Assembly: GCA_963521065.1 (NCBI GenBank)
Contig: CAUQTI010000002.1
Coordinates: 124,001-188,000 of the forward strand
Length of the DNA: 64,000 bases
From: IOR16 sp963521065
GTDB taxonomy: Bacteria > Bacillota > Clostridia > Peptostreptococcales > Anaerovoracaceae
Direction of reading: 5' to 3'
Part shown: positions 22,951 through 31,720 of the stretch, piece by piece
Layout of the letters: every line of letters starts with the position of its first letter
Numbering within the stretch: the stretch's first letter is position 1
Position numbers and translations under genes: made by a program
The notes under the pieces: generated by a model
Told to the model about the DNA's origin: nothing
Seen by the model: the letters and a program-made list of their open reading frames with translations, nothing else
The model's database searches: none

Positions 22951-25206
22951 TTAAACTTCGCTTTGTCTATGCTCTCTCGATGCACCATCTAACTTTAAAA
23001 TCGCTTTAAATAAATCTCCGTCGATTACAACGTCAAATTCTGCTCCTTGAATTTGCATCAAGTCTCTTGCGATCGAAAGTCCCAAGCCGCTCCCCTCCGT
23101 GCTTCTTGAGGCATCACCGCGTTTAAATCGTTCTAATAGCTCTTCTGCCGGAATGTTCAAAGGATTTTCCGATACATTTTTAACTTCTACTACTGCTTTT
23201 CTCATAGAATCTGCATCAATTTCTTCCTTTAAATCAATATAGACTCTTGAATTTTTCTGTGCATATTTAATGATATTAACGAAAAGATTTTCGACTACGC
23301 GCCAGAGTAATTTTCCATCTGCCAAAACGTAATGCTTTTCCTTTTCTGTTTTTATAATCACTTCCAAGCCCCGTTTTTCAAATCGATCATTCATTTCTCC
23401 CAAACCTTGATTGATTAAGGATAGCAGTTCCACCTCCTGAATATTTACGGGCATATCTCCGCTTGAGGCTTTTGCAGCTTCAAACAAATCTTCTGTCAGT
23501 TTTTTCAAACGAATGCTTTTCTGGTCCAAAATTTCCAGATACTTCGGTGCTTCCTCCGCATCAAGGCCTTCTTTTTTCAAGAGGTCCACATAAGTAATGA
23601 TGGAAGTCAACGGTGTTTTAATGTCATGCGATACATTTGAAATCAGTTCCGTTTTCAGTCTCTGATTTTTGAGCTCCTGCTTTACTGCCAAATCAAATCC
23701 TTCTGAAATGTCATTGATGTCTCTTGCAATCTGCTCAAATTCCCCAAGCCCATTTCCATTCATATTGATTTTATACTCTAAATTCCCGTTTTTTACTTCC
23801 CGAATGCCTTTCTTTACCTCTTCATACTGCTTCATAAGCCTTATGCAATACAGCAAAGCTAACACTAAGACGACCGGCATCATAACGACACTTGCTGAGA
23901 ATACACAGATTGCAGTCAGAGCAAATGCAACCTTACGAATTGCACTGCTTCCATGATACAATTCCTTAAGCGTAATAAATACCGTTCTTACGATTCGCCA
24001 TAAAATAAAGTCAGCTAAAAAGCGTTTTGCTTTTATTTTTCTTACCAGGCTGAGGATAAAGAATAATCCCAATGCAGCCAAAGCCGAACCACCCGCATAG
24101 AAGAGAATCATCGCCGGAGAGTAAAAACCATTATAATATCCACGGCTGAAAAAATCATCAAAAACATACACTGAAAGTGCAATTCCAAGAATCGATGTAA
24201 AAAGAATGGCACCAAGTTGAATTTCGGTAAACCAACGGTCGATTTGATATAAACAAATACTTCCATCCTCTTTTTTCTTACCCGTAGTGACCATCAGATA
24301 GATCAGCAAAACGACAGACATGACAAGCGAAAGAAAGAAAATCGTGATATCCCTTATTAAATGATCATGCACCTCTTTAAATGAAGCTTCCTGCTGCTTC
24401 AGGTAAGCACTGTCATAGGCCATATAAATGGAGCTGCTTTCTCCGTAATTTGTATGCAGGTAATTCTCTATTTCATTTTCCCGATACTTCTGTGCCTTAT
24501 TTACATCTGGATAGCTTGTATAAGTGCCATTGTGATAAATGCGATACGCTACTTGTTTTTGAAAAAATTTCTCTATTTCATTTTTTGAAGGATAAGCCTT
24601 TTGATCTACATTTGTTAAGATGCTGTTTCCGTCTGCCACGTAGTAATAAAACCCCTTAATCTCATCCAGACGAGACAAGGTGCTGCGATAATCCCATAGG
24701 TCGCTTTCAATCATATCTTTTCTTAATTGCCCAATTTGCGAAGCATATGCTGTCTCAAATTCTTTTCTCGCATCTGCATTATCATAATCTAGTATAATTT
24801 GCCCTGTTGGGTTCGCCGCTACAAAGGAATCATGCTCCTCATCATAATAACGATTTGGATATTCTTCCACGAATTCATCATAAAAAAGTTCTTTTTTTTC
24901 ATAATCAAAGCTCTCCGGCTCAACGGTTTTTCCCTGTATAATATTTTCTTCGCTTTTCAATGTACGAATGGTATCAACAAGTGCCAGCATCTTATAATAG
25001 AAGAGTAATTCTGGTGAGTTGCTCTTCGTGTAACTTTCAGAAGAAATCAAATCCACCGGCTCTTCATAATACAAATCATTCTGATTCATTACCAAGCCTG
25101 CATCTGCAAGAGAAAGCAATACCGCCATAAAAAGAACGATACAAAGTAAGAAAGCAATTGCTTTGCTAAAAGGATTACGAGTTAATTTTTTCAATTTTAT
25201 ATCCAA
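22951..25206 (-). CDS. multi-pass sensor histidine kinase
   Basis: The 751-residue kinase pairs with the response regulator upstream. TM1 (about 16-35) is followed by an extracytoplasmic region of roughly 250 residues with no family I recognise. Four or five more hydrophobic segments lie between about 288 and 455, then a HAMP-like linker. The HisKA box SNVSHDIKTPLT has phospho-acceptor His527; an N box and the GSGLGLSIARDL G box form the HATPase domain. The start is uncertain: the frame opens at TTG 25206, overlapping the regulator by 32 bases, with GTGGGG very close upstream. The stimulus is unknown; the neighbouring genes do not reveal it. Confidence 0.9.
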   Translation of the reverse strand: MDIKLKKLTRNPFSKAIAFLLCIVLFMAVLLSLADAGLVMNQNDLYYEEPVDLISSESYTKSNSPELLFYYKMLALVDTIRTLKSEENIIQGKTVEPESFDYEKKELFYDEFVEEYPNRYYDEEHDSFVAANPTGQIILDYDNADARKEFETAYASQIGQLRKDMIESDLWDYRSTLSRLDEIKGFYYYVADGNSILTNVDQKAYPSKNEIEKFFQKQVAYRIYHNGTYTSYPDVNKAQKYRENEIENYLHTNYGESSSIYMAYDSAYLKQQEASFKEVHDHLIRDITIFFLSLVMSVVLLIYLMVTTGKKKEDGSICLYQIDRWFTEIQLGAILFTSILGIALSVYVFDDFFSRGYYNGFYSPAMILFYAGGSALAALGLFFILSLVRKIKAKRFLADFILWRIVRTVFITLKELYHGSSAIRKVAFALTAICVFSASVVMMPVVLVLALLYCIRLMKQYEEVKKGIREVKNGNLEYKINMNGNGLGEFEQIARDINDISEGFDLAVKQELKNQRLKTELISNVSHDIKTPLTSIITYVDLLKKEGLDAEEAPKYLEILDQKSIRLKKLTEDLFEAAKASSGDMPVNIQEVELLSLINQGLGEMNDRFEKRGLEVIIKTEKEKHYVLADGKLLWRVVENLFVNIIKYAQKNSRVYIDLKEEIDADSMRKAVVEVKNVSENPLNIPAEELLERFKRGDASRSTEGSGLGLSIARDLMQIQGAEFDVVIDGDLFKAILKLDGASREHRQSEV

Positions 25207-25867
25207 TTCCCCACACCACCTTTAAATATTTGGGATTCTTCGGGTTTATTTCAATCTTTTCCCGAATTCTTCGAATGTGAACTGCTACCGTATTTTCCGG
25301 ATTGTAAGCCGTTTCTTTCCAAACTGTTTCATAAATCTGTTCCATAGAAAATACTTTTCCGGCATTTTGTGTTAATAATTTTAAGATTCCATATTCAATT
25401 GGTGTCACCAAAACCTGTTCCTCATCCAAGGTCACAGTTTTTGTTTCATCATCTACCAAAAGTCCCCCAGAGCGATACGTTCCTGTCTTTATTTCCATAC
25501 TCCCAAGGTTTACATACCGGCGCAGCTGAGATTTTACTCTGGCAATCAATTCCAGAGGATTAAATGGTTTTGTAATGTAATCATCTGCTCCAAGATTTAA
25601 CCCGGTTATTTTATCGTAGTCCTCCGATTTTGCGGAAAGCATAATAATCGGAATATTTTTTTCTTCACGAATTTTCATAGTTGCCCGCATTCCGTCCATA
25701 CGAGGCATCATAATATCCATAATTACCAGATGCACCTCATGCCGATCTAAAAGGTCCAATGCTTCAATTCCGTCGTATGCTTTTAAAATAGTATATCCTT
25801 CGTTCCTTAAGTAAACTTCGATTGCTGCCACAATTTCCCGGTCATCATCGCAAACTAAAATATTCAT
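25175..25867 (-). CDS. OmpR/PhoB-family response regulator
   Basis: The 230-residue regulator has a receiver domain with Asp51 (VIMDIMMPRMDG), Ser78 and Lys100 (ITKPF). It also has a C-terminal winged helix with VAVHIRRIREKI and the VWGIGYKIE hairpin. It is transcribed first, followed by its kinase. Phosphorylation would drive DNA binding; its targets are unknown. An inverted repeat TTGGAAA/TTTCCAA at 25916-25942, upstream of its start, is a possible operator. Confidence 0.95.
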   Translation of the reverse strand: MNILVCDDDREIVAAIEVYLRNEGYTILKAYDGIEALDLLDRHEVHLVIMDIMMPRMDGMRATMKIREEKNIPIIMLSAKSEDYDKITGLNLGADDYITKPFNPLELIARVKSQLRRYVNLGSMEIKTGTYRSGGLLVDDETKTVTLDEEQVLVTPIEYGILKLLTQNAGKVFSMEQIYETVWKETAYNPENTVAVHIRRIREKIEINPKNPKYLKVVWGIGYKIEKINS

Positions 25868-25915
25868 ATATTTATCCTTTCTTTTTATTAAAAAATAAGT
25901 ACCCCCTTTTCTTTA

Positions 25916-25942
25916 TTGGAAAATTATGATCCGGCTTTCCAA
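25916..25942. repeat. inverted repeat upstream of the response-regulator gene
   Basis: TTGGAAA (25916-25922) and TTTCCAA (25936-25942) flank a 13-base centre about 50 bases before the regulator start. It may be an operator or the tail hairpin of the GNAT gene; sequence alone does not decide. Confidence 0.35.
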
Positions 25943-25998
25943 TTAAGAGGATACTCTTTATTTCTTACTAAACGCTCTATAAAATTCTTAACATATCC

Positions 25999-26544
25999 TT
26001 ACAATTCATCGCTTCTCATGTTTTTAAAATACTCCGAACGCAACATAGACATGAGGTGTAAGTCTACATATCTTCCATCCTTTTTCCCTGCATTTCTTGC
26101 AATTCCTTCATATTGAAATCCTAATTTCAAGTATAAATTTGCAGCTCTCCTATTTTCCGGCACATGATCCAGTGTAATTCGCTCCATGTGCAAATAGATA
26201 AAGCAATGCTCTAAAAGCAAGCGTAATGCTTCCTCACCTAACCCTTTTCCTCGGCAGGTGTCCTCTCCAATATATATCCGAGTAATATCCAGTGAATCTG
26301 CGTGCTCATCCAGTCTGCTGATAAAAATCCGGCCAATCGGTTCATTTTCATCTTTCATTACAATCGTAAATTGAAGCATACTGGAATCCAACGTTCGAAC
26401 AGCAAACTCCTGTGCAATCTCGTTATAATCTCTACCCTGGCTAATTGTAAAATACTCAATAATATACGGCTGCGCTTCCCATTTTGCAAAGAATTTGCAG
26501 TCTTCAAACGTGGAAGGCCGTATCATTAAATGGTTTGATTGCAT
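25999..26544 (-). CDS. GNAT-family N-acetyltransferase
   Basis: The 181-residue protein has the full GNAT fold, with motif A CRGKGLGEEALRLLL (about 111-125) binding acetyl-CoA and the motif B block ENRRAANLYLKLGFQYEG. It begins with the IRPSTFEDCKFF-type start of the RimJ/RimL-like subgroup. The substrate (protein N-terminus, amine or drug) cannot be told. AGGAGG-type sequence (GGAGGCAGTT) precedes the ATG. It stands alone. Confidence 0.9.
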   Translation of the reverse strand: MQSNHLMIRPSTFEDCKFFAKWEAQPYIIEYFTISQGRDYNEIAQEFAVRTLDSSMLQFTIVMKDENEPIGRIFISRLDEHADSLDITRIYIGEDTCRGKGLGEEALRLLLEHCFIYLHMERITLDHVPENRRAANLYLKLGFQYEGIARNAGKKDGRYVDLHLMSMLRSEYFKNMRSDEL

Positions 26545-26664
26545 AACTGCCTCCGATCCCCATACTACTTTTATCTAAATTACTTATCCGTCTCAATCTA
26601 CCATCACTTTACCATATTCGAAGAAAAAAAGAAAGAAAAAGCATAATTCTTCTTAAAACCAACA

Positions 26665-27150
26665 TTAATTTGACAAAATCGCAGCAAATAACCCTACAGC
26701 AGCCAACAGCAGCTTGAGCCAAGTAAAATCGGGTTTCTCCGTTGTCTCCTGCAAATGATCCTCCTCACTTGCCGTGTACTCCTCCGACTCGTACTCTCTA
26801 TCATAGTCTACCGTATTCTCTTCTTTGGTTTGCGGTATCATTTCAGCAGCATCCTCGTCCTCTGAAAAAAGTTCCTCACTCCACTTTTCCAACTTCTCCA
26901 TGGAAGCTTTTGCAGAAGATTTTAATGTAGTCAGATAGTCTTCTGTCAAGCCTCGATGTGCCGATTTCCTTGTTTTATTTAACTCCAAGTCTTTTATGGC
27001 AGTCAATCTTGAACTGATTTCTCTTTCCAGAGAAAAATCTTCCAAGTCGCCAAGATAATTTGAATTTAATCTTCTTTCCCATTTTCCTTCTATCGGATTA
27101 TAAATTGAATCCTTTCTTCTGAGTGTAGAAGGTTTGTTTCGCTCTATCAT
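26665..27150 (-). CDS. putative tail-anchored protein after ylmH, unknown
   Basis: The 161-residue protein is soluble and highly charged for most of its length, with a basic start, a helical middle (about 35-95) and a very acidic stretch (about 95-140). It ends in one hydrophobic segment (about 143-160) that could anchor it by its C-terminus. AAGGGGG lies before the ATG, 12 bases after ylmH, so the two are co-transcribed. In Bacillus the gene after ylmH is divIVA; this protein lacks the DivIVA N-terminal motif, so I do not call it that. Function unknown. Confidence 0.7.
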   Translation of the reverse strand: MIERNKPSTLRRKDSIYNPIEGKWERRLNSNYLGDLEDFSLEREISSRLTAIKDLELNKTRKSAHRGLTEDYLTTLKSSAKASMEKLEKWSEELFSEDEDAAEMIPQTKEENTVDYDREYESEEYTASEEDHLQETTEKPDFTWLKLLLAAVGLFAAILSN

Positions 27151-27162
27151 AAAATCCCCCTT

Positions 27163-27951
27163 TTATAGATATCGTTTTATAAGAATAAAAATTCTGTCTT
27201 TCCTTGTTTCCTGCCCAATTTCTTTCAAAACGGCTTTCCCTTTTCCTCGAAAAACGAGCTTATCACCCTGCCCGACTAAAAGCTCTGGTTTTACTTTCTG
27301 AACTCCATTTACCGAGACACTTCCTTTTAGGATCGCTTCTGCCGCCTTTGTGCGTGACAGTGAAAAAGCAGAGGATATTACGCTGTCCAAGCGAAGTGAA
27401 GCAACAGTACACTTTACATCTACCGTTCTTCCTTCCGGAACAATGAGCTCTTCTACTGCAGAAAGCTCTGTTTTTAAACGCATATTTGCAGCTCTGTCAA
27501 AATTCAATAAAAGAAAGTTCGCAATGTCATGCATCACAATGATATCACAGCCTTTGTCGTGAACCAAAATATCCCCTATTTTTTCACGCTTAATTCCTAA
27601 ATTTAAAAGTGAGCCTAAATAATCTCTATGTGAAAGCTCCCGATATCCATCATAAGTAACACGGATCAGGGCAAGCGGATTTTCTTCTGGATTCGCCTTA
27701 AAATACTCCGAAATTTCTTCACCCGGTTTTAAAGGAATGTAATCCGGTGTAAATAATACAATGTTACGTTCTGCGTCTTTATATCCGCCGTAAACAACGG
27801 CGTAGGCAGCTTTGCTTTCTTTGCAGAAACTCTCGATAAGCGCACGCTGTCGTATGTCGAAAAACAGGGAATGCGTTATTCTGTACTGTTCATTACATTG
27901 ACGTATTTTATCTTTTATCCCCGCGAGCAGTATTTGATCTTCTTTTATCAT
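27163..27951 (-). CDS. ylmH: YlmH-type RNA-binding protein with S4 domain
   Basis: The 262-residue protein matches YlmH. It has an N-terminal alpha/beta region, then GSLLNLGIKREKIGDILV (about 112-129), and a C-terminal S4 domain (about 182-245, with LRLDSVISSAFSLSRTKAAE). YlmH binds ribosomal or tRNA structures in Bacillus and has been linked to rescue of stalled peptidyl-tRNA complexes. In Bacillus it lies in the sepF-ylmG-ylmH-divIVA cluster; here it is outside that cluster and has its own promoter. Confidence 0.92.
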   Translation of the reverse strand: MIKEDQILLAGIKDKIRQCNEQYRITHSLFFDIRQRALIESFCKESKAAYAVVYGGYKDAERNIVLFTPDYIPLKPGEEISEYFKANPEENPLALIRVTYDGYRELSHRDYLGSLLNLGIKREKIGDILVHDKGCDIIVMHDIANFLLLNFDRAANMRLKTELSAVEELIVPEGRTVDVKCTVASLRLDSVISSAFSLSRTKAAEAILKGSVSVNGVQKVKPELLVGQGDKLVFRGKGKAVLKEIGQETRKDRIFILIKRYL

Positions 27952-28269
27952 ATGTCGCTTTCAATCCTTTTTGTGTTTCCTATAAGTTAGAGTTTTTACG
28001 TTATTTTACAACTATATTTCACGCATAATTTCTCGTTCGTATTTTTATTCGATTCCGATTGTATCTTGTAGTATATTATACATAAGTAGTTTCATTTTTA
28101 CAAATTGTATCATAAAGCTGCGATAGAGAGCTCTTTTTGTGTCAAAAAATCATAGTTTCTGACTTAGGAGTAATTTTGCTTGCAGTGATTTAGGATGGAG
28201 GGTTCGTTACAGGAAACATTGCGTTAAAATCCACAACTCCGTTTTCTTCAACTATATTACGATATGCAG
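27952..28269. other. intergenic region upstream of ylmH
   Basis: The spacer of 318 bases contains the ylmH promoter at 28075-28103 and a transcript leader of about 120 bases. In 28104-28269 I saw no convincing ORF, hairpin or repeat. Confidence 0.6.
28075..28103 (-). promoter_or_regulatory. promoter of ylmH and the tail-anchored gene
   Basis: On the minus strand TTGTAA (28098-28103), a 17-base spacer and TATAAT (28075-28080) are present. The leader before ylmH would be about 115 bases. Confidence 0.62.
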
Positions 28270-28920
28270 CTATTTCAGTAAATCTAATAATTCGACCGGT
28301 TCATTCAGGATGTAATCCGCACCACATTCTCGAAGGAGGCGTTCTGAACGAAATCCCCAGGTCACACCCGCGCTCTTTAAATGTGCATTTTTAGCAGTCA
28401 AAATATCTACGTCAGAATCTCCGACCATAAGTGTGCTTTGCTCCTTGCTATCCAGTAGTTCTAGGATTTTTCTTATACCGTCCGGCTCCGGTTTTTTGGG
28501 AACACCTTCTCTTTCTCCAAGACAAGTATCCAGCAAACCTGAAAAATAATGGTTTGTCAAGTCCACCACGGCTTGGTGGTATTTATTCGAAATCACTGCT
28601 GTCTTATATCCGCGGTTTTTTAATTCTTGTAAAATCTCGGGAATCCCTGCATAAGGGCGTGTTTTGTTTTCTTTATTTTTTTTATAATATTCTTTAAAAA
28701 GAGCATAACACTGTTCGATTTCTTCTTTTTTTATACCGGCTGGAACGGCATGTTCTATGAGCTTCCAAACACCATTTCCCACAAACTTTCGAACCTCTTC
28801 CAGCGTCCGAAGCGGATATCCCATTTTATTCAATGCCTCATTCGTACTGTCACATAAATCTTCTAATGAATTTAATAAAGTTCCGTCTAAATCAAAAATC
28901 ACAGTTTCAAAGTTTCTCAT
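28270..28920 (-). CDS. HAD-family phosphatase (phosphoglycolate phosphatase/PpaX-like)
   Basis: The 216-residue hydrolase shows haloacid-dehalogenase motif I DLDGTL with Asp10/Asp12, motif II ISNK, a Lys in KKPEPDG and motif III VGDSDVDI. The helical cap (about 18-85) is of the phosphoglycolate phosphatase subfamily, whose members remove phosphate from phosphoglycolate, sugar phosphates or pyrophosphate. The precise substrate cannot be fixed. It lies 50 bases after the DUF362 gene and is probably co-transcribed with it. Confidence 0.88.
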   Translation of the reverse strand: MRNFETVIFDLDGTLLNSLEDLCDSTNEALNKMGYPLRTLEEVRKFVGNGVWKLIEHAVPAGIKKEEIEQCYALFKEYYKKNKENKTRPYAGIPEILQELKNRGYKTAVISNKYHQAVVDLTNHYFSGLLDTCLGEREGVPKKPEPDGIRKILELLDSKEQSTLMVGDSDVDILTAKNAHLKSAGVTWGFRSERLLRECGADYILNEPVELLDLLK

Positions 28921-28970
28921 TGTATCTTCTTTCTATTTTTTAATTACTATCTTGTTTTCCGTGTTCTCTA

Positions 28971-30140
28971 TCAGATTTTCGTTAAAAGTTGAAATAATAG
29001 CGGTCGTTTTATTTCAACTGCTTTTTTCGGACAAAGCTCCTGACAGCAAAAACAACGGATGCACTTTTTTAAGTCGACATAAGGACGATGCGATTGCATG
29101 TGAATGGCGCCGGGCGGGCAATTCCGACAGCAGTCCTCACAGCCTATACATTTTGAAGGCAAGAAAACAGGACGTGGCTGACAAGTATAATCGATAAATT
29201 CTTTTACAATTTTCGGGTAGTTTCCCATCAACGGATTTACTAATTTTACGGCAGGTGCCTTAAAATCTTTGAGAATAAAAGCTTCAATCGGCTCTCCAAC
29301 AAAAACAACTTTAGAGATATCCGGTGGGCACAGAGCACGTTCAATACTCCTTTTTACCGTAGGAATCGACTCCGGTGCAGCTGAAATAATAGCCGCAGCT
29401 GCAAGGTCCATCGCAAAGGCATCTTGAGAAGCAAAAACAACACCTGCATTTTTAGGTGTTCCAGAAGTAGGTCCGTCTCCTTCCATTGCAACGATTCCAT
29501 CTATAAATGAAAGCACTGGATTCGCACACAAGAAAATATCAATAAGAGCATCTGCAAAGTCCTCTGGTTCCGGTCGATTTAGATGGTATTCTGCTTTCGT
29601 CGTTCCGGGAATCGTACCAAATAAATTTTTAACAGCACCGGTCATTCGCATCATCCCATGCGTTTTTAATTTACTCAAATTAATTACTTTATCCACCTCA
29701 CGCAAAACATCAATATTTGTGAGCTTTTTTAACAAGAGTCCTTTTGGATTTCTCACTTCGGAAAAGGCTGTATTGTAATTTAATTCTGCCCCGCTTTTCT
29801 CTGCCGCATCTTTCATGCCGCAAACTTGATAAATTGCTTGAAGCCGATTTTCATTGAATGGTCCTCCAGGGCTGTCTCCTATCGTTACATGTGCACCAAG
29901 CTCTCTTAACAAATCCGCCACTGCCTGCACGAAGACAGGATGACTGGTTGCAGCCGATTCGGGAGATTTTTTCATTACCAAATTCACTTTCAAAAGTACC
30001 CTTTCTCCCGGCGAGACAAATTGTTCCCATCCTCCTAGATTTTCTACCGATTGATTGATTACTGTTTTTACAGCTTGGTATTCATACGCATAAGATTTAC
30101 AGGAAAGAAGAGAAACAGCATGTTTTTTTTCATATTGCAT
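28971..30140 (-). CDS. DUF362 domain protein with two C-terminal [4Fe-4S] clusters
   Basis: The 389-residue protein has an N-terminal DUF362 domain (about 30-310; GDSPGGPF, LSKLKTHGMMRMTGAVKN, DGIVAMEGDGPTSG). It ends in a ferredoxin module with two full C-x2-C-x2-C-x3-CP motifs starting at Cys331 and Cys360. Relatives are common in anaerobes and are assumed to be iron-sulfur redox proteins; no reaction is established for most. AAGGGG precedes the ATG. It is followed by the HAD phosphatase, suggesting but not proving a shared task. Confidence 0.9.
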   Translation of the reverse strand: MQYEKKHAVSLLSCKSYAYEYQAVKTVINQSVENLGGWEQFVSPGERVLLKVNLVMKKSPESAATSHPVFVQAVADLLRELGAHVTIGDSPGGPFNENRLQAIYQVCGMKDAAEKSGAELNYNTAFSEVRNPKGLLLKKLTNIDVLREVDKVINLSKLKTHGMMRMTGAVKNLFGTIPGTTKAEYHLNRPEPEDFADALIDIFLCANPVLSFIDGIVAMEGDGPTSGTPKNAGVVFASQDAFAMDLAAAAIISAAPESIPTVKRSIERALCPPDISKVVFVGEPIEAFILKDFKAPAVKLVNPLMGNYPKIVKEFIDYTCQPRPVFLPSKCIGCEDCCRNCPPGAIHMQSHRPYVDLKKCIRCFCCQELCPKKAVEIKRPLLFQLLTKI

Positions 30141-30209
30141 ATATTTTCCCCTTACAATATTTTTTATATGGATTCCAGGTTCTCAAAGTGGAATCCTGAA
30201 TTTTGATTC

Positions 30210-30245
30210 GAATAAAGAAATATGCCGGAAGTAGCTCCAGCATAT
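30210..30245 (-). terminator. probable terminator of the YcxB-like gene
   Basis: On the minus strand a 10-bp stem (30236-30245 with 30221-30230, one G-U pair) is followed by a T-rich stretch. It lies about 55 bases past the stop at 30302. Confidence 0.5.
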
Positions 30246-30301
30246 CTCTGTGTTTTCGTTAAATATCCAATCGTTATCTGATAAAAATTGACTGCAAAAA
30301 T

Positions 30302-30832
30302 CTAGATAGGCTGAAACCGTTTTCCAAACTGTTCCTTTAATAATTTTTCAACGCCTTTACAAGTCTCTTTGTCCATATCTTTTTTTCGAACCAACGAAGC
30401 CATTGTTTCATTGTAGTATAAAATGAGATATGATCTGCTGGAATAAATACGATAAAATTGATCGTAGCGCAGCTTACTGCTTCCCTCCACATTTGGACTC
30501 TGCGAAACTAAATAATCCGAATAGAAAGAAATTGTTTCATACGAACCAAAAGAACCCGTACGGTCTGTCTGCACTCGCCTTTTCTTCTTCCATTCCACTT
30601 TATAACACAGGATGGAAACCATAATTGCTAAAATACAAATCCAACTTAAAAAAAAGGATTGCAGATTAAACGTTTCGATAAGGTAACGTCCCAGAAAAGC
30701 ACCCAATCCAGATATAATAAATATCATAGGAATGGTAAAAATGTTCTTCCGAAATGCTGCAAAATATAGGAAATTTCGGTAATCCTTTACCTCCATCCTT
30801 GTTTTTACTGAAAATAACGGTAATTCTTGCAT
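30302..30832 (-). CDS. YcxB-like family membrane protein
   Basis: The 176-residue protein has two membrane helices (about 29-50 and 61-78) and a cytoplasmic C-terminal domain. Its FYSDYLVSQS and YDQFYRIYSSRSYLILYY pattern is that of the YcxB-like (PF14317-type) family, whose function is unknown. AAGGAG precedes the ATG. It is divergent from the DUF4397 gene. Confidence 0.75.
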   Translation of the reverse strand: MQELPLFSVKTRMEVKDYRNFLYFAAFRKNIFTIPMIFIISGLGAFLGRYLIETFNLQSFFLSWICILAIMVSILCYKVEWKKKRRVQTDRTGSFGSYETISFYSDYLVSQSPNVEGSSKLRYDQFYRIYSSRSYLILYYNETMASLVRKKDMDKETCKGVEKLLKEQFGKRFQPI

Positions 30833-30930
30833 AAATATTCTCCTTAATATAAAATATGATACCTTTTAAAATTATATCGTAGTTCCTAAGATTTTCCTAG
30901 CAGATTGTCCTTATTTAATCATACTGTAAA

Positions 30931-30959
30931 TTAACACTTTCTATATTGTAACATATATT
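30931..30959 (+). promoter_or_regulatory. promoter of the DUF4397 gene
   Basis: TTAACA (30931-30936), a 17-base spacer and TATATT (30954-30959) give 10 of 12 consensus matches. The start is about 40 bases before the ATG. Confidence 0.72.
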
Positions 30960-31005
30960 GTATAACAAACTAAAACAATTTATATGAAATCAAAGGGGTG
31001 ACACC

Positions 31006-31653
31006 ATGAAATATTGCATAGAATGTGGAAAGAGCAGAAATTCCGGATATAAAAAGGATCGGAATTTAGGTTATTTCCGTATTTTACACGCACATCCAGA
31101 TGCTCCAAATATCGACGTATACATAAACGATAAATTGGTCATAGAAAATTTACCTTATAATTCTTACTCAAACTACTTTCCAATGTGCAGTGACGATTAT
31201 AAGCTGTCGATTAAAATGAATGGTTCTCAAGCAACTCCTATGGTAGTGGATCTATTATCCATCAAAGAAGGAGAACTAAAAACACTTTCTCTTGCTAAAA
31301 CGCAAGACAAAGCCGGGCTCTTAAGGAATGTGGATGCTGCTGATCCCCCTGAGGAACCAATATCAATGCTGCGTTTTGTACATCTGTCTCCGGATGCGCC
31401 GTCAACCGATTTGGCGCTGTCGGATGGCACCGTAATTTTCAAAAATATCTCTTATCAAGAAGCAACTCCATATATTCCACTTCCGCCTTCTTCACACACA
31501 CTTCACTTACTTGAGAGCGAAACCTCAAATGCACTTCTTAGCATTCGTAATGTTGACCTGAAAGAAAAAAAATCCTATTCTTTAAATATGACGGGCCTTG
31601 TTGAGGGAAACCCGCGAATCGATGCCCTTGTTTTGTTAGATACTATTCGTTGA
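31006..31653 (+). CDS. protein with two DUF4397 repeats
   Basis: The 215-residue protein has two copies of the DUF4397 beta-sandwich motif: HAHPDAPNIDVYIND (about 28-42) and HLSPDAPSTDLALSD (about 126-140), each followed by a conserved Y-x2-Y/F-x-P element. DUF4397 proteins are usually cell-surface, but no signal peptide is visible. The start is MKYCIECGKS, with one C-x2-C pair, so this one seems cytoplasmic or unconventionally exported. The AAGGGGTGA site supports the start. Function unknown. Confidence 0.85.
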   Translation: MKYCIECGKSRNSGYKKDRNLGYFRILHAHPDAPNIDVYINDKLVIENLPYNSYSNYFPMCSDDYKLSIKMNGSQATPMVVDLLSIKEGELKTLSLAKTQDKAGLLRNVDAADPPEEPISMLRFVHLSPDAPSTDLALSDGTVIFKNISYQEATPYIPLPPSSHTLHLLESETSNALLSIRNVDLKEKKSYSLNMTGLVEGNPRIDALVLLDTIR

Positions 31654-31666
31654 CTTAAATTTGAAG

Positions 31667-31701
31667 AGCCGTCCCTGTCACTTGATAGGTAACGGCTTTC
31701 C
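31667..31701 (+). terminator. probable terminator of the DUF4397 gene
   Basis: AGCCGT (31667-31672) pairs with ACGGCT (31692-31697), with a further inner stem of six pairs. TTCCTTT follows on the plus strand. Confidence 0.6.
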
Positions 31702-31720
31702 TTTGCCCTCAAATAAGACT

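Noticed and set aside
26665..27150. DivIVA assignment for the gene after ylmH
   Set aside because: Lacks the conserved DivIVA N-terminal motif and has a C-terminal membrane segment.
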